Positions 16,050 through 23,593 of a stretch of 48,863 nt of DNA are shown piece by piece. Source of the stretch: Gammaproteobacteria bacterium (GTDB lineage: Bacteria > Pseudomonadota > Gammaproteobacteria > Arenicellales > Arenicellaceae); contig JABDKW010000045.1 of NCBI GenBank assembly GCA_013002025.1, positions 1 through 48,863 of the forward strand. Direction: 5' to 3'. The position numbers and the translations under genes were made by a program. Position 1 is the stretch's first letter. Each line of letters opens with the position of its first letter. Below the pieces are notes generated by a model. That model did no database searches, was not told where the DNA came from, and saw nothing but the letters and a program-made list of their open reading frames with translations.

Positions 16050-17501
16050 ATGGGTCGCGAACTAAGTAAGCAACATTTAGCCGATTGGAATGAACGCCAG
16101 GCACTGGCGGAGAAAATGATCCCGCTGATCGGATCCCTGTATCGCGGGCCCAGTGTGGTGCTGCGGGTGTTCGGTAATAAGGTCATGAACGCCTCCACTA
16201 TCGCCATTGTCAAAGCACATCGCGACGGCAAATTGATTGTTGGCGAGCAGTTGGATATGAATTGCAGCTACGAAATGCTGCAACTAATCGAGAAGATGGA
16301 TTTGCGTCAGTGTCGGCTGGATCTGGGCAAGCTGTGTCACCAGTTCCTGACCCAGTCCAAATATGACGACATGCAGGAATTTCTCGACCAGCGGCTGGCG
16401 CAGTTGTTGGGCGATAAGCCGGAGGTGGAACCAGAATCACATGACGTGGTGTTGTACGGCTTTGGACGTATCGGCCGGATTCTGGCGCGCCTGTTGATTG
16501 ACCGTACCGGAACCGGCGGTAAGCTGCGCTTGCGTGGTGTGGTGGTGCGTGCCAAGGGCGACGAGGTGCATGACTTATTGAAGCGCGCCGAATTGTTACG
16601 CCGCGATTCGATTCACGGGGAATTCGATGGTTATATTCAGGTTGATAATGAGCGCCGCGCCATTATTGCCAACGGCAACTACATTCAGTTTATTTACGCC
16701 AGCTCGCCGAGCGAGATTGATTACACGCAATACGGCATAAAGGACGCGCTGGTGGTGGACAATACCGGTATCTGGAAAGACGAAGCGGGTCTCGGGCAGC
16801 ATCTGGCCGCCAAGGGTGTTGCCAAAGCCATGCTGACTGCGCCGGCCCAGGGCGATATCAAGAATATCGTGTACGGCATTAATGATCATCTGATTGAAGC
16901 CTCCGATACCATTCTGTGTGCGGCGTCCTGCACCACCAACGCCATTGTGCCGCCGTTGAAAGTGATGAATGATAAGTACGGCATTGTCAGTGGCCACGTA
17001 GAGACTATTCACTCCTACACCAATGACCAGAACCTGATTGATAATTTTCACAGCAAAGAGCGGCGCGGTCGCAGTGCCCCACTGAATATGGTCATTACCT
17101 CCACCGGCGCCGCCAAAGCGGTGGCCAAGGTGTTACCGGAATTGGCCGGCACCTTAACGGGCAATGCAATCCGCGTGCCAACGCCCAACGTGTCAATGGC
17201 GGTGATGAACTTAAATCTCGCTACCGAAGTCACCGCCGAAGCGCTCAATGAAATGTTTCAAAACATTGCCTACGACTCGCCGCTGCAGGAACAGATCGGT
17301 TTCACCTATTCCACCGAAGTGGTGTCTACCGATCTGGTGGGGTCTACCCACGCCGGGGTGGTGGATGGCGGGGCCACCATTGCCGATGGCACGCGCGTGG
17401 TGCTGTATGTCTGGTATGACAACGAAGCCGGTTACAGTAATCAGGTGGTGCGTATGATGCAGAAAGTGGTGGGCCTGTCGATGGAAGGCTTAAGCGCCTA
17501 A
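16050..17501 (+). CDS. Glyceraldehyde-3-phosphate dehydrogenase, long form
   Basis: This enzyme oxidises glyceraldehyde 3-phosphate to 1,3-bisphosphoglycerate, or the reverse. At 483 residues it is about 150 longer than ordinary GAPDH. The first 125 or so residues are a charged helical extension (LSKQHLADWNERQALAEKMI), followed by the Rossmann motif VVLYGFGRIGRILARLL, the catalytic ASCTTNA with C294, and WYDNEAGYSNQVVRMM at the end. Long forms of this kind are known in Pseudomonas and relatives, where a role in gluconeogenesis has been proposed. A TATAAT at 15973–15978 may be its -10 element; GAGGAAAG lies before the ATG. Confidence 0.95.
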   Translation: MGRELSKQHLADWNERQALAEKMIPLIGSLYRGPSVVLRVFGNKVMNASTIAIVKAHRDGKLIVGEQLDMNCSYEMLQLIEKMDLRQCRLDLGKLCHQFLTQSKYDDMQEFLDQRLAQLLGDKPEVEPESHDVVLYGFGRIGRILARLLIDRTGTGGKLRLRGVVVRAKGDEVHDLLKRAELLRRDSIHGEFDGYIQVDNERRAIIANGNYIQFIYASSPSEIDYTQYGIKDALVVDNTGIWKDEAGLGQHLAAKGVAKAMLTAPAQGDIKNIVYGINDHLIEASDTILCAASCTTNAIVPPLKVMNDKYGIVSGHVETIHSYTNDQNLIDNFHSKERRGRSAPLNMVITSTGAAKAVAKVLPELAGTLTGNAIRVPTPNVSMAVMNLNLATEVTAEALNEMFQNIAYDSPLQEQIGFTYSTEVVSTDLVGSTHAGVVDGGATIADGTRVVLYVWYDNEAGYSNQVVRMMQKVVGLSMEGLSA

Positions 17502-17534
17502 GGCGCTGCTAATTTCAATGCGGAGGGATCGATT

Positions 17535-18407
17535 GTGGGCGTAACGGAGAGCAGCCAAAAGTTGGATGTGCGCGGTTTGCAGTACCACATCCAGGAGTGG
17601 GGTGACCCATCAAAGCCGCTGTTGGTGCTATTGCATGGCTGGATGGATTGCGGTGCTACTTATAAGTACGTGGCCCCCGATCTGGTTGAAAACTTTTTTC
17701 TGGTGGCACCCGACCTACGTGGCTTTGGTGAGACAGAGCATGTGCCGGGTGGCTATTACTTCCCTGATTACTTTGCGGACTTAGAAGTCATTCTGAATCA
17801 CTACTCACCCAATGCGCCGGTAAATTTGGTGGGTCATAGTATGGGTGGCAATATCGCTTTGATGTATGCCGGCATTCGCCCCGAACGAATTGCCAGGGTG
17901 ATGAGTTTGGAATCTCTTGGCCTGATGCCCACCGAACCCAAAGATGCGGTCGAAAAATATCGACGCTGGCTGCGCGAGATTGTCAGCGCGGAACCGGCCA
18001 AAGTTTATCCGCATGCGGGCTTTTTGATGCAATCGATACACAAGGGCAACCCAAGCCTGCCGGATGCGGTAATTGAAGAGCTAGCCGAATTGTGGGGCCG
18101 GCCGGTGGGCGACGATGGTGCGTGGATGCTAAAGCATGACCATGCGCATCGTTACGCCAACCCGGTACGCTATATGCATGAAGACGTGGAAGAGATCTGG
18201 CAACAGATCAGCGCCAGGGTAGGGCTGGTGATGGCCGAGCATTCCATGCAGTATCGTGGTTACACCGAAGCCGGGCGACTGAGCCGCGCGCGCGAGTTAC
18301 TGCGCATTAGCGACGATGACTATTATCTGATTGAAAACTGCAACCACATGTTACACCTTGAGCAACCGGCACAGACCGCGGCGGCGATTAAACAATTTTT
18401 CAGTTAG
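17535..18407 (+). CDS. Alpha/beta hydrolase
   Basis: This 290-residue enzyme has the alpha/beta hydrolase fold. The oxyanion region is LLHGWMDCG, the nucleophile elbow is GHSMGG with S102, and the likely catalytic histidine is in NCNHMLHLEQP close to the end. Such proteins act as esterases, dehalogenases or C-C hydrolases; the substrate cannot be told here. The start is a GTG at 17535 with a strong GGAGGGA upstream, only 33 bases after the GAPDH stop, so the two may be co-transcribed. It converges with bepA across 78 bases. Confidence 0.9.
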   Translation: MGVTESSQKLDVRGLQYHIQEWGDPSKPLLVLLHGWMDCGATYKYVAPDLVENFFLVAPDLRGFGETEHVPGGYYFPDYFADLEVILNHYSPNAPVNLVGHSMGGNIALMYAGIRPERIARVMSLESLGLMPTEPKDAVEKYRRWLREIVSAEPAKVYPHAGFLMQSIHKGNPSLPDAVIEELAELWGRPVGDDGAWMLKHDHAHRYANPVRYMHEDVEEIWQQISARVGLVMAEHSMQYRGYTEAGRLSRARELLRISDDDYYLIENCNHMLHLEQPAQTAAAIKQFFS

Positions 18408-18485
18408 GCGCGGCCGGGCTGAAGTGGTTTTATTGGGGCCGGGCTGATCAGAGGCCGCGGAGCCCGCAGCAATAATCAATAAAAA

Positions 18486-19982
18486 TCAGAGCTTTTTCAG
18501 CTCCGCCAATTCTGTTTCCACATCCTTTATGCGAGCTTCCAGGCGCGCTTTGTCATAGGTGCTCTCAGCGAGCTTTTCCGCACGCTTGAACTGGGTGACC
18601 GCAAAGTTGTAATTGCCGCTCAAGTAGTGATATTCGCCGCGCTCAAAAAAGGAGCGCATCTCATCGCCGGTCTCGGCGTAGGCACGCGACAGCAAGATAT
18701 GAAAATACGGTTCTTCCGCATCATTGGCCAGCGCGGAACGAATAATCGGAATAGCCGTTTTATGGTTTTCGGTCAACACCAACGCATTAGCGTAGTAAAT
18801 ATCATAGAGATGATTGCCCTTGGCGGTTTCGTCCTTATACAGGTTCTCCAGAAGAGCCAACCCGGGGTTTATATTGTTGGCTTCCAACTCATTGTCGGCC
18901 TGTGCAAGGCGCAGCGAGGCGTGCCCCGGATACTGCTGCAATAGCTCGCTGAATTTTTGTCGCGCGGCTTGATACTCGCCGTTGCGGGTCAGCGCCAGTG
19001 CATAACCAAAGTGCGTAGGTAAAGAGTTGTCGCCCTCGTCAATTTTGCTCTGAAATAACTTCAGTGCCTGCTTTTTGTCACTCGCGTAGTAAGCAATGGC
19101 TTTGGCCTGCATTAACAGAAACTCACTTTGATCTGGCTCTTGTTGCGCGGGGTATGCCTTAACCCGGGCGCTGGATTCGGCAATCCGATTTATGGTTAGT
19201 GGGTGAGAGCGTAAAAATTCGGGCGCGTGAGATTCATTAATGCGGCTTTCATCCAACAGGCGTTTAAAAAACCGTGGCATGGCGGCGGGGTCGAATCCTG
19301 CGCGGCTTAGCAGCCGAATACCCAGCGAGTCTGCCTCGGCTTCAAAGGCGCGGCTGTAACTTAATTGACGGTCAATAATGCTGGCGTTAGCAACCCCCAG
19401 TGCTGCCTGCGCGGCGTCGCCGCCGCCAGCCGCCACCGCAGCCAATAGCGCGCCCAGCGCAATAATGCTGTCGTAGCGTGAGTTCTCCAGTTTGCGCGCA
19501 ATGTGGCGTTGCGATACATGTGAGATTTCATGGGCGATCACCGATGCCAATTCGCTCTCGGTCTCCGACTTGGTCAGAATGGCGGTGTGCAATGCGATAA
19601 AGCCTCCCGGCACTGCAAAGGCGTTGATTACGTTATTGTCGATCAGGTAAAAGCGATAGGGCCGGCCCGCGTCTTTACTGGCCTCCAGTAACTTATTGCC
19701 CAGGCGATTGATGTAGTCGACCAGTTCGGGGTCGGAAACGTAGGGTTGTTGGTAGCGTGACTGCCGGATAAATGAACGCCCCAGCTTGGCGGCGTCTGCT
19801 TCGGACAGGAAAATAGCAGCCTGTGAGCCAAGGTCCGGTAGCTGCTCTACATGATCATATTGCGCCTGCACCGTTAGCGAACCAAACATCAGGGTCGCCA
19901 CCAACAGCCTGCAAATCAGGGCAGCGCGGCTGCGCCAGGCGCAGCGACTAACATGGGAGTTGATATTTTTGGAGCGGATCAT
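18486..19982 (-). CDS. bepA: Periplasmic M48 metalloprotease/chaperone with TPR domain, BepA-like
   Basis: BepA assists assembly, or degrades stalled forms, of the LPS transporter LptD and other outer-membrane proteins. The 498-residue protein has a signal peptide (hydrophobic 20–36, cleavage after VQA40), the zinc motif HEISH at 151–155, and the third-ligand region AFEAEADSLG near 212–221. The C-terminal half holds TPR-like repeats (FGYALALTRNGEYQAARQKF, LLSRAYAETGDEMRSFFERG) and a final coiled region. The start at 19982 gives a normal signal peptide; the frame extends to 20051. It faces away from a tusA-like gene, as its homologue does in Pseudomonas. Confidence 0.93.
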   Translation of the reverse strand: MIRSKNINSHVSRCAWRSRAALICRLLVATLMFGSLTVQAQYDHVEQLPDLGSQAAIFLSEADAAKLGRSFIRQSRYQQPYVSDPELVDYINRLGNKLLEASKDAGRPYRFYLIDNNVINAFAVPGGFIALHTAILTKSETESELASVIAHEISHVSQRHIARKLENSRYDSIIALGALLAAVAAGGGDAAQAALGVANASIIDRQLSYSRAFEAEADSLGIRLLSRAGFDPAAMPRFFKRLLDESRINESHAPEFLRSHPLTINRIAESSARVKAYPAQQEPDQSEFLLMQAKAIAYYASDKKQALKLFQSKIDEGDNSLPTHFGYALALTRNGEYQAARQKFSELLQQYPGHASLRLAQADNELEANNINPGLALLENLYKDETAKGNHLYDIYYANALVLTENHKTAIPIIRSALANDAEEPYFHILLSRAYAETGDEMRSFFERGEYHYLSGNYNFAVTQFKRAEKLAESTYDKARLEARIKDVETELAELKKL

Positions 19983-20084
19983 AGGGTGTAAAGAATGGCG
20001 GTTTAGCCATGCAATTACGATTATAATAGAGTAATTGTGCAGCTGTAGCATTGACCAAATGCCCCGTAACCAAAGTTTAATGTG

Positions 20085-20345
20085 ATGTCAGGTACCTTTG
20101 AGATCGACAAGACAATTGATACCTGTGGAACCCGCTGTCCCATTCCACTGCTGCGGGCCAAGCAGGCGCTGCGCGAAATGCCGGTCGGAGATTTGTTGCA
20201 GGTGTTCACCACAGACCCCGGGGCTGAGGCCGACTTTAAGGCCATGCTCAAGCACCTGCCGCATGAATTGCTGTCTTTTGAAGCGGGCTTGGAGGGAGAC
20301 AGCAACACACCGCGTATCGACACCTTTGTGATTCGCAAAGGCTAA
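20085..20345 (+). CDS. TusA-family sulfur carrier protein
   Basis: This 86-residue protein has the TusA/SirA fold with the persulfide cysteine in RCPIPLLRAKQAL (C18) and an additional C14 in the DTCGTRCP sequence. TusA proteins receive sulfur from IscS and pass it on to tRNA thiolation or cofactor synthesis. In Pseudomonas aeruginosa a TusA-like protein beside bepA (PA1006) has been linked to molybdenum homeostasis, so a role outside tRNA thiolation is plausible here. The start is the ATG at 20085; a GTG sits one codon upstream. It heads a cluster with ycgL and tusDCBE. Confidence 0.9.
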   Translation: MSGTFEIDKTIDTCGTRCPIPLLRAKQALREMPVGDLLQVFTTDPGAEADFKAMLKHLPHELLSFEAGLEGDSNTPRIDTFVIRKG

Positions 20346-20363
20346 ACTGAGACGAAAACGATT

Positions 20364-20630
20364 ATGCAATGTTACGTTTATAAGGGTGACAAGGAAGATC
20401 ATTACTTATTTCTGGCCGAGCCCCTGGAAGAGTTGGAAGATGACGTACTGCCAGCGGCCCTGGTCAGTCTGCTGGGCGACATGACGCTGGTAGTGGAATT
20501 CGATCTGGCCGGAAAGTCTCTGGCTCAGGCCGACCCTGAGCAGGTGGAGGCCAGCATCCGTGATAATGGCTTTTATCTGCAGATGCCAAAAAAAGATATG
20601 CGGCTTGCAGAGGATCAATACTTTAACTAA
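20364..20630 (+). CDS. ycgL: YcgL-domain protein
   Basis: This 88-residue cytoplasmic protein belongs to the small YcgL (DUF709) family found in Gammaproteobacteria. It begins MQCYVYKGDKEDHYLFLAEP, followed by the conserved LPAALVSLLGDMTLVVEFDL segment and a terminal NGFYLQMPKKDMRL. The biochemical role is not established. It sits 18 bases after the tusA-like gene and 9 bases before tusD; a functional link with sulfur relay is only suggested by this position. Confidence 0.9.
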   Translation: MQCYVYKGDKEDHYLFLAEPLEELEDDVLPAALVSLLGDMTLVVEFDLAGKSLAQADPEQVEASIRDNGFYLQMPKKDMRLAEDQYFN

Positions 20631-20639
20631 GCACCACGC

Positions 20640-21029
20640 ATGAAGATCAATATTCTTATTAACGGTGGCCTGTACAGCAGCCAGTCTGCTTACAGCGCCT
20701 GGCAGTTCGCCCACGCGGCCATCAGCGCAGGCCATGAGATTACCCAGGTGTTTTTTCATCAGGACGCGGCCGGCCATGGCAATCGTCTGGCGACGGTAAT
20801 GAGTGATGAGTTCGATGCGGTCGAGATGTGGTCGCGGCTGTCGGTAAAACATGCGGTGCCACTGGTTCTATGCGTCTCGGCAGCCGAGCGGCGCGGTGTT
20901 ATGTCTCAAGAACAGGCCGCAGAGTGGGGTCGCGAGGGCGACAATTTGCATAGCAGTTTTGCGGTGCAGGGATTGGGCGCATTACTGGAGGCGACTCTGG
21001 CAGCGGATCGCATGGTAACGTTTGCATGA
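20640..21029 (+). CDS. tusD: Sulfurtransferase complex subunit TusD
   Basis: TusD is the persulfide-carrying subunit of the TusBCD hexamer, which takes sulfur from TusA and hands it to TusE for 2-thiolation of wobble uridine in tRNA. The 129-residue protein starts MKINILINGGLYSSQSAYSA and places its cysteine in VPLVLCVSAAERRG at position 78, the same number as the E. coli active-site residue. The C-terminal half (VQGLGALLEATLAADRMVTF) is typical. Its end overlaps tusC by four bases (ATGA). Confidence 0.96.
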   Translation: MKINILINGGLYSSQSAYSAWQFAHAAISAGHEITQVFFHQDAAGHGNRLATVMSDEFDAVEMWSRLSVKHAVPLVLCVSAAERRGVMSQEQAAEWGREGDNLHSSFAVQGLGALLEATLAADRMVTFA

Positions 21030-21388
21030 GCGATCAACCCTTGCTGTATGTCTTTCAAAGTGCGCCCTATAGCAATGCGCATGGGCCAGAGGGGCTGGAT
21101 GCGGTGCTGATCGGCTCGGCCTTTGAGCAGTCAATGAGCTTATTGTTTTTGCACGATGGTGTATTTCAGTTGCGTGCAGGGCAGGATATCTCCGCTAGCG
21201 ACTTGAAACGTCACAGCAAAACCTTCAGAGCCCTGCAAGATCTCGGTGTTGAGCATTTTTACGTGCACGATCAAGCCCTGCTGGCGCGTGGTTTAACACC
21301 TGAGCAACTTATGGTTGACGTTGAGCTGCTGGATGCTGCGGCGGTGGCAACACTGCTGCAACAACAGCATCGGGTGATGACGTTTTGA
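21026..21388 (+). CDS. tusC: Sulfurtransferase complex subunit TusC
   Basis: TusC is a 120-residue structural subunit of TusBCD with the DsrF-like fold. It shows LYVFQSAPYSNAHGPEGLDA near the start, the ALIGSAFEQ-type segment (AVLIGSAFEQSMSLLFLHDG), and YVHDQALLARGL. No cysteine at the DsrE active position is seen, as expected for TusC. It overlaps both neighbours by four bases. Confidence 0.94.
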   Translation: MSDQPLLYVFQSAPYSNAHGPEGLDAVLIGSAFEQSMSLLFLHDGVFQLRAGQDISASDLKRHSKTFRALQDLGVEHFYVHDQALLARGLTPEQLMVDVELLDAAAVATLLQQQHRVMTF

Positions 21389-21687
21389 GCTGCTTGCACA
21401 CATTGTCGCGTTCCTGGCATGAATCCATATGGCTGTATGAGCAGCTGGCCTTTGCCTCGCCGGGCGACGCGGTGTTGCTGACGCGCGATGCGGTACTGGC
21501 GACCGAGTCACCGATTACGCTGGCGTCGTTTCTGGCAAAATGCGAGGCACAGGGCGTCAGTGTGTATGTTTTGGCTGAGGATCTGAAGTTACGCGGCGTC
21601 GACAACAAGTATCAGAACTGCCACGCGGTGGACTATGGCGGCTTTGTGGACTTGGTTATCCAACACGATAAGCAAATAGCCTGGTGA
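21385..21687 (+). CDS. tusB: Sulfurtransferase complex subunit TusB
   Basis: TusB (100 residues) is the smallest subunit of TusBCD, with the DsrH fold. It begins SCLHTLSRSWHESIWLYEQL and ends in the conserved tryptophan of DKQIAW. The start is TTG at 21385, whose last two bases form part of the tusC TGA (TTGA), so translation is probably coupled. No ATG in frame gives a better match to the family N-terminus. Confidence 0.92.
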   Translation: MSCLHTLSRSWHESIWLYEQLAFASPGDAVLLTRDAVLATESPITLASFLAKCEAQGVSVYVLAEDLKLRGVDNKYQNCHAVDYGGFVDLVIQHDKQIAW

Positions 21688-22043
21688 GTCTGATGGAAGC
21701 CCGAGAACAGCCCGTAATCGAGTTCAATAATGTTAAATATCCTGTTGATTCACAAGGGTTTTTATTGAAGCGCCTAAGTTGGAGCGCCGAGCTGGGCGCA
21801 CACATGGCGCATCTGGATGGCGTTGAACTCAGCCCCGAACACTGGGAAATCATTCATTATTTTCGTGAATACTACGAGGACTACAATATCCCGCCACCAA
21901 TGCGGATGGTGGTGCGGGTGTTTAAGAAGGCCTTTGGTGAGGAGAACGCCAATTCACGTTACCTGCATGCCTTGTTTCCTGGCGGCCCGACCCGCACTGC
22001 GAGTAAATGGGCAGGCCTGCCCAAGCCTAAAAACTGCAAATAG
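21684..22043 (+). CDS. tusE: TusE/DsrC family sulfur carrier
   Basis: TusE accepts sulfur from TusBCD and delivers it to MnmA at the tRNA. The 119-residue protein has the DsrC-fold landmarks GFLLKRLSWSAELGAHMAHL, LSPEHWEIIHYFREYYEDYN and the mobile C-terminal arm AGLPKPKNCK, with the single conserved cysteine at 118. The second cysteine of dissimilatory DsrC is missing, so this is TusE. The start is GTG at 21684, overlapping the tusB TGA as GTGA; an ATG at 21693 is possible. truB follows after 15 bases. Confidence 0.95.
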   Translation: MSLMEAREQPVIEFNNVKYPVDSQGFLLKRLSWSAELGAHMAHLDGVELSPEHWEIIHYFREYYEDYNIPPPMRMVVRVFKKAFGEENANSRYLHALFPGGPTRTASKWAGLPKPKNCK

Positions 22044-22058
22044 ATTCGGTCTCACTGC

Positions 22059-22955
22059 ATGGCTAAGCGAGACAAGCTGAATTTGCACGGCGTGGTGCTG
22101 TTGGATAAACCAGCCGGCATGAGTTCCAACCGGGCTCTGCAGCGGGTTAAACACCTGTATCAGGCGCGCAAAGCAGGGCATACCGGCAGTCTCGACCCGC
22201 TGGCCACCGGCCTGTTGCCGATTTGTCTGGGGCAGGCCACCAAGGTCAGTGAGTATCTGCTGGGCGCGGATAAAAAATATCAGACGCTGATCAAGCTGGG
22301 CGAGGAGACCGATACCTGGGATGCGGATGGCGCCATTGTCAACAGCCGGCCGGTACTGGTGAGCGAGGCGGCTGTTGAGGCTGCACTGGACTCGTTTCGT
22401 GGTGCCATTGAACAAGTGCCGCCTATGTACTCGGCGCTGAAAAAAGATGGCCAGCCGCTGTATAAGTTAGCACGGCAGGGCCAGGAGATTGAGCGACCGG
22501 CCCGCGCGATGAGGGTGCACGAACTCAGCGCAGAGCGAATTGACGAGCATCATTATCGATTGAATGTGCATTGCTCGAGTGGCTTTTACATCCGCTCGCT
22601 GGCTCATGATCTGGGTCAGGCGCTGGGCTGTGGAGCGCATGTGGTGCAATTACGGCGTGTTGCATGCAAGGGCATCACTCTGGATCAGGCCGTTGATCTC
22701 GAGCAGCTGGAAAACCCCGAAAATCGCGCCGCGGCCTTGTTACCGATCGACACACTATTGCCCATGCTACCACGCGCAGAGATAAGCGATGCGCAGGCCG
22801 AGAGCCTGTTGCAGGGTCGCCCAACCGCAGCCAATGCCTTGCAATGCAACACGCCAAGCCGCCTGTATCGGCCGGATGGCAGTCTATTTGCCATAGGCCA
22901 GGTGGACTCACAGGGGCGGCTCAAAACAGAGAAAATATTCGTACTGGACGGTTAG
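22059..22955 (+). CDS. truB: tRNA pseudouridine-55 synthase
   Basis: TruB makes the universal pseudouridine at position 55 of the tRNA T-loop. The 298-residue enzyme has GVVLLDKPAGMSSNRALQRV, the catalytic-aspartate motif GHTGSLDPLATGLLPICLGQ, ATKVSEYLLGADKKY, SGFYIRSLAHDLGQALGCGA and a small C-terminal PUA-like part. It starts 15 bases after tusE and precedes rpsO and pnp, a common gammaproteobacterial order; the usual rbfA and infB are not immediately upstream. A hairpin at 22968–22992 (CGGCGATTTT…AAAAGCGCCG) follows the stop. Confidence 0.96.
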   Translation: MAKRDKLNLHGVVLLDKPAGMSSNRALQRVKHLYQARKAGHTGSLDPLATGLLPICLGQATKVSEYLLGADKKYQTLIKLGEETDTWDADGAIVNSRPVLVSEAAVEAALDSFRGAIEQVPPMYSALKKDGQPLYKLARQGQEIERPARAMRVHELSAERIDEHHYRLNVHCSSGFYIRSLAHDLGQALGCGAHVVQLRRVACKGITLDQAVDLEQLENPENRAAALLPIDTLLPMLPRAEISDAQAESLLQGRPTAANALQCNTPSRLYRPDGSLFAIGQVDSQGRLKTEKIFVLDG

Positions 22956-23053
22956 TGCCCGGTAAAACGGCGATTTTGGCTGAAAAGCGCCGAAAATACG
23001 TAAAAAGCCACTGATTTCAGTCATTTATCAGGTGCTTTTCATGTGTAAGTCGT

Positions 23054-23164
23054 TAGAATACGCGCCTAATCCGGTACCCGATATACCGGCTTAATGAGTG
23101 GTTTGATTTCCACCCTTCAGGGAATCAGGCCGAATTTAACTTTTGAAGAGGATAAGTAACAGCT
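23054..23164 (+). promoter_or_regulatory. rpsO promoter and candidate S15-responsive leader
   Basis: A TAGAAT at 23054–23059 may be the -10 element. The transcript would then start near a hairpin CCGGTA (23071–23076)/TACCGG (23084–23089) with a seven-base loop. A second hairpin follows, GATTTCC (23105–23111)/GGGAATC (23120–23126), and then a purine-rich GAAGAGGATAAG before the ATG. In E. coli and other bacteria S15 represses its own mRNA through such leader structures, although the folds differ widely. Autoregulation here is inferred from position and the paired arms. Confidence 0.45.
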
Positions 23165-23434
23165 ATGGCATTAACTGCTGCGGATAAATCCGCCATCGTA
23201 AAAGAGTATCAAGTAAAGGACGGCGACACCGGTTCACCGGAAGTACAAGTCGCATTAATGACAGCCCGTATCAAGGATCTGTCTCCTCACTTTAAAGAGC
23301 ACATTCACGACCATCACTCACGTCAGGGACTCCTGCGCCTGGTGAACAGTCGACGTAAGTTGCTCGACTATCTCAGGAAGAATGATGTCGAACGATATCG
23401 TTCACTTATCAAGCGCCTCGGCCTTCGTAAGTAA
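23165..23434 (+). CDS. rpsO: 30S ribosomal protein S15
   Basis: S15 (89 residues) binds 16S rRNA early in small-subunit assembly. It is of standard length, with [40 protein letters not shown] and [20 protein letters not shown], the whole conserved helical core. It precedes pnp as in most Gammaproteobacteria. The ATG at 23165 follows a purine-rich leader. Confidence 0.98.
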   Translation: MALTAADKSAIVKEYQVKDGDTGSPEVQVALMTARIKDLSPHFKEHIHDHHSRQGLLRLVNSRRKLLDYLRKNDVERYRSLIKRLGLRK

Positions 23435-23457
23435 GCGAATCTTGCTGCAAATAGCTG

Positions 23458-23484
23458 AAGCCTTATCGTTGTGATAGGGCTTTT
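23458..23484 (+). terminator. Terminator after rpsO
   Basis: Arms AAGCCTTATC and GATAGGGCTT form ten pairs with one G-U around GTTGT, followed by four T. In E. coli a similar terminator between rpsO and pnp lets part of the transcription continue; the short T-run suggests that here too. Confidence 0.8.
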
Positions 23485-23593
23485 GCATATTGGCCGGTTA
23501 CCAGCCGGTTCAATTTTTTAATAAATGTAGGTATGAACTCAATCGCAATAGGGCAATTGAGGAATGTTTATAGGTAAGTAATAGGAAAATATT

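Noticed and set aside
18412-18447. GGCCGGGCTGA repeated at 18412–18422 and 18437–18447 between the hydrolase and bepA
   Set aside because: Two 11-base copies in a GC-rich convergent gap are too little to call a repeat family or a terminator.
22968-22992. Hairpin after truB as a terminator
   Set aside because: The CGGCG/CGCCG stem with TTTT/AAAA extension is real, but no T-run follows, so termination there is doubtful; it is mentioned only under truB.
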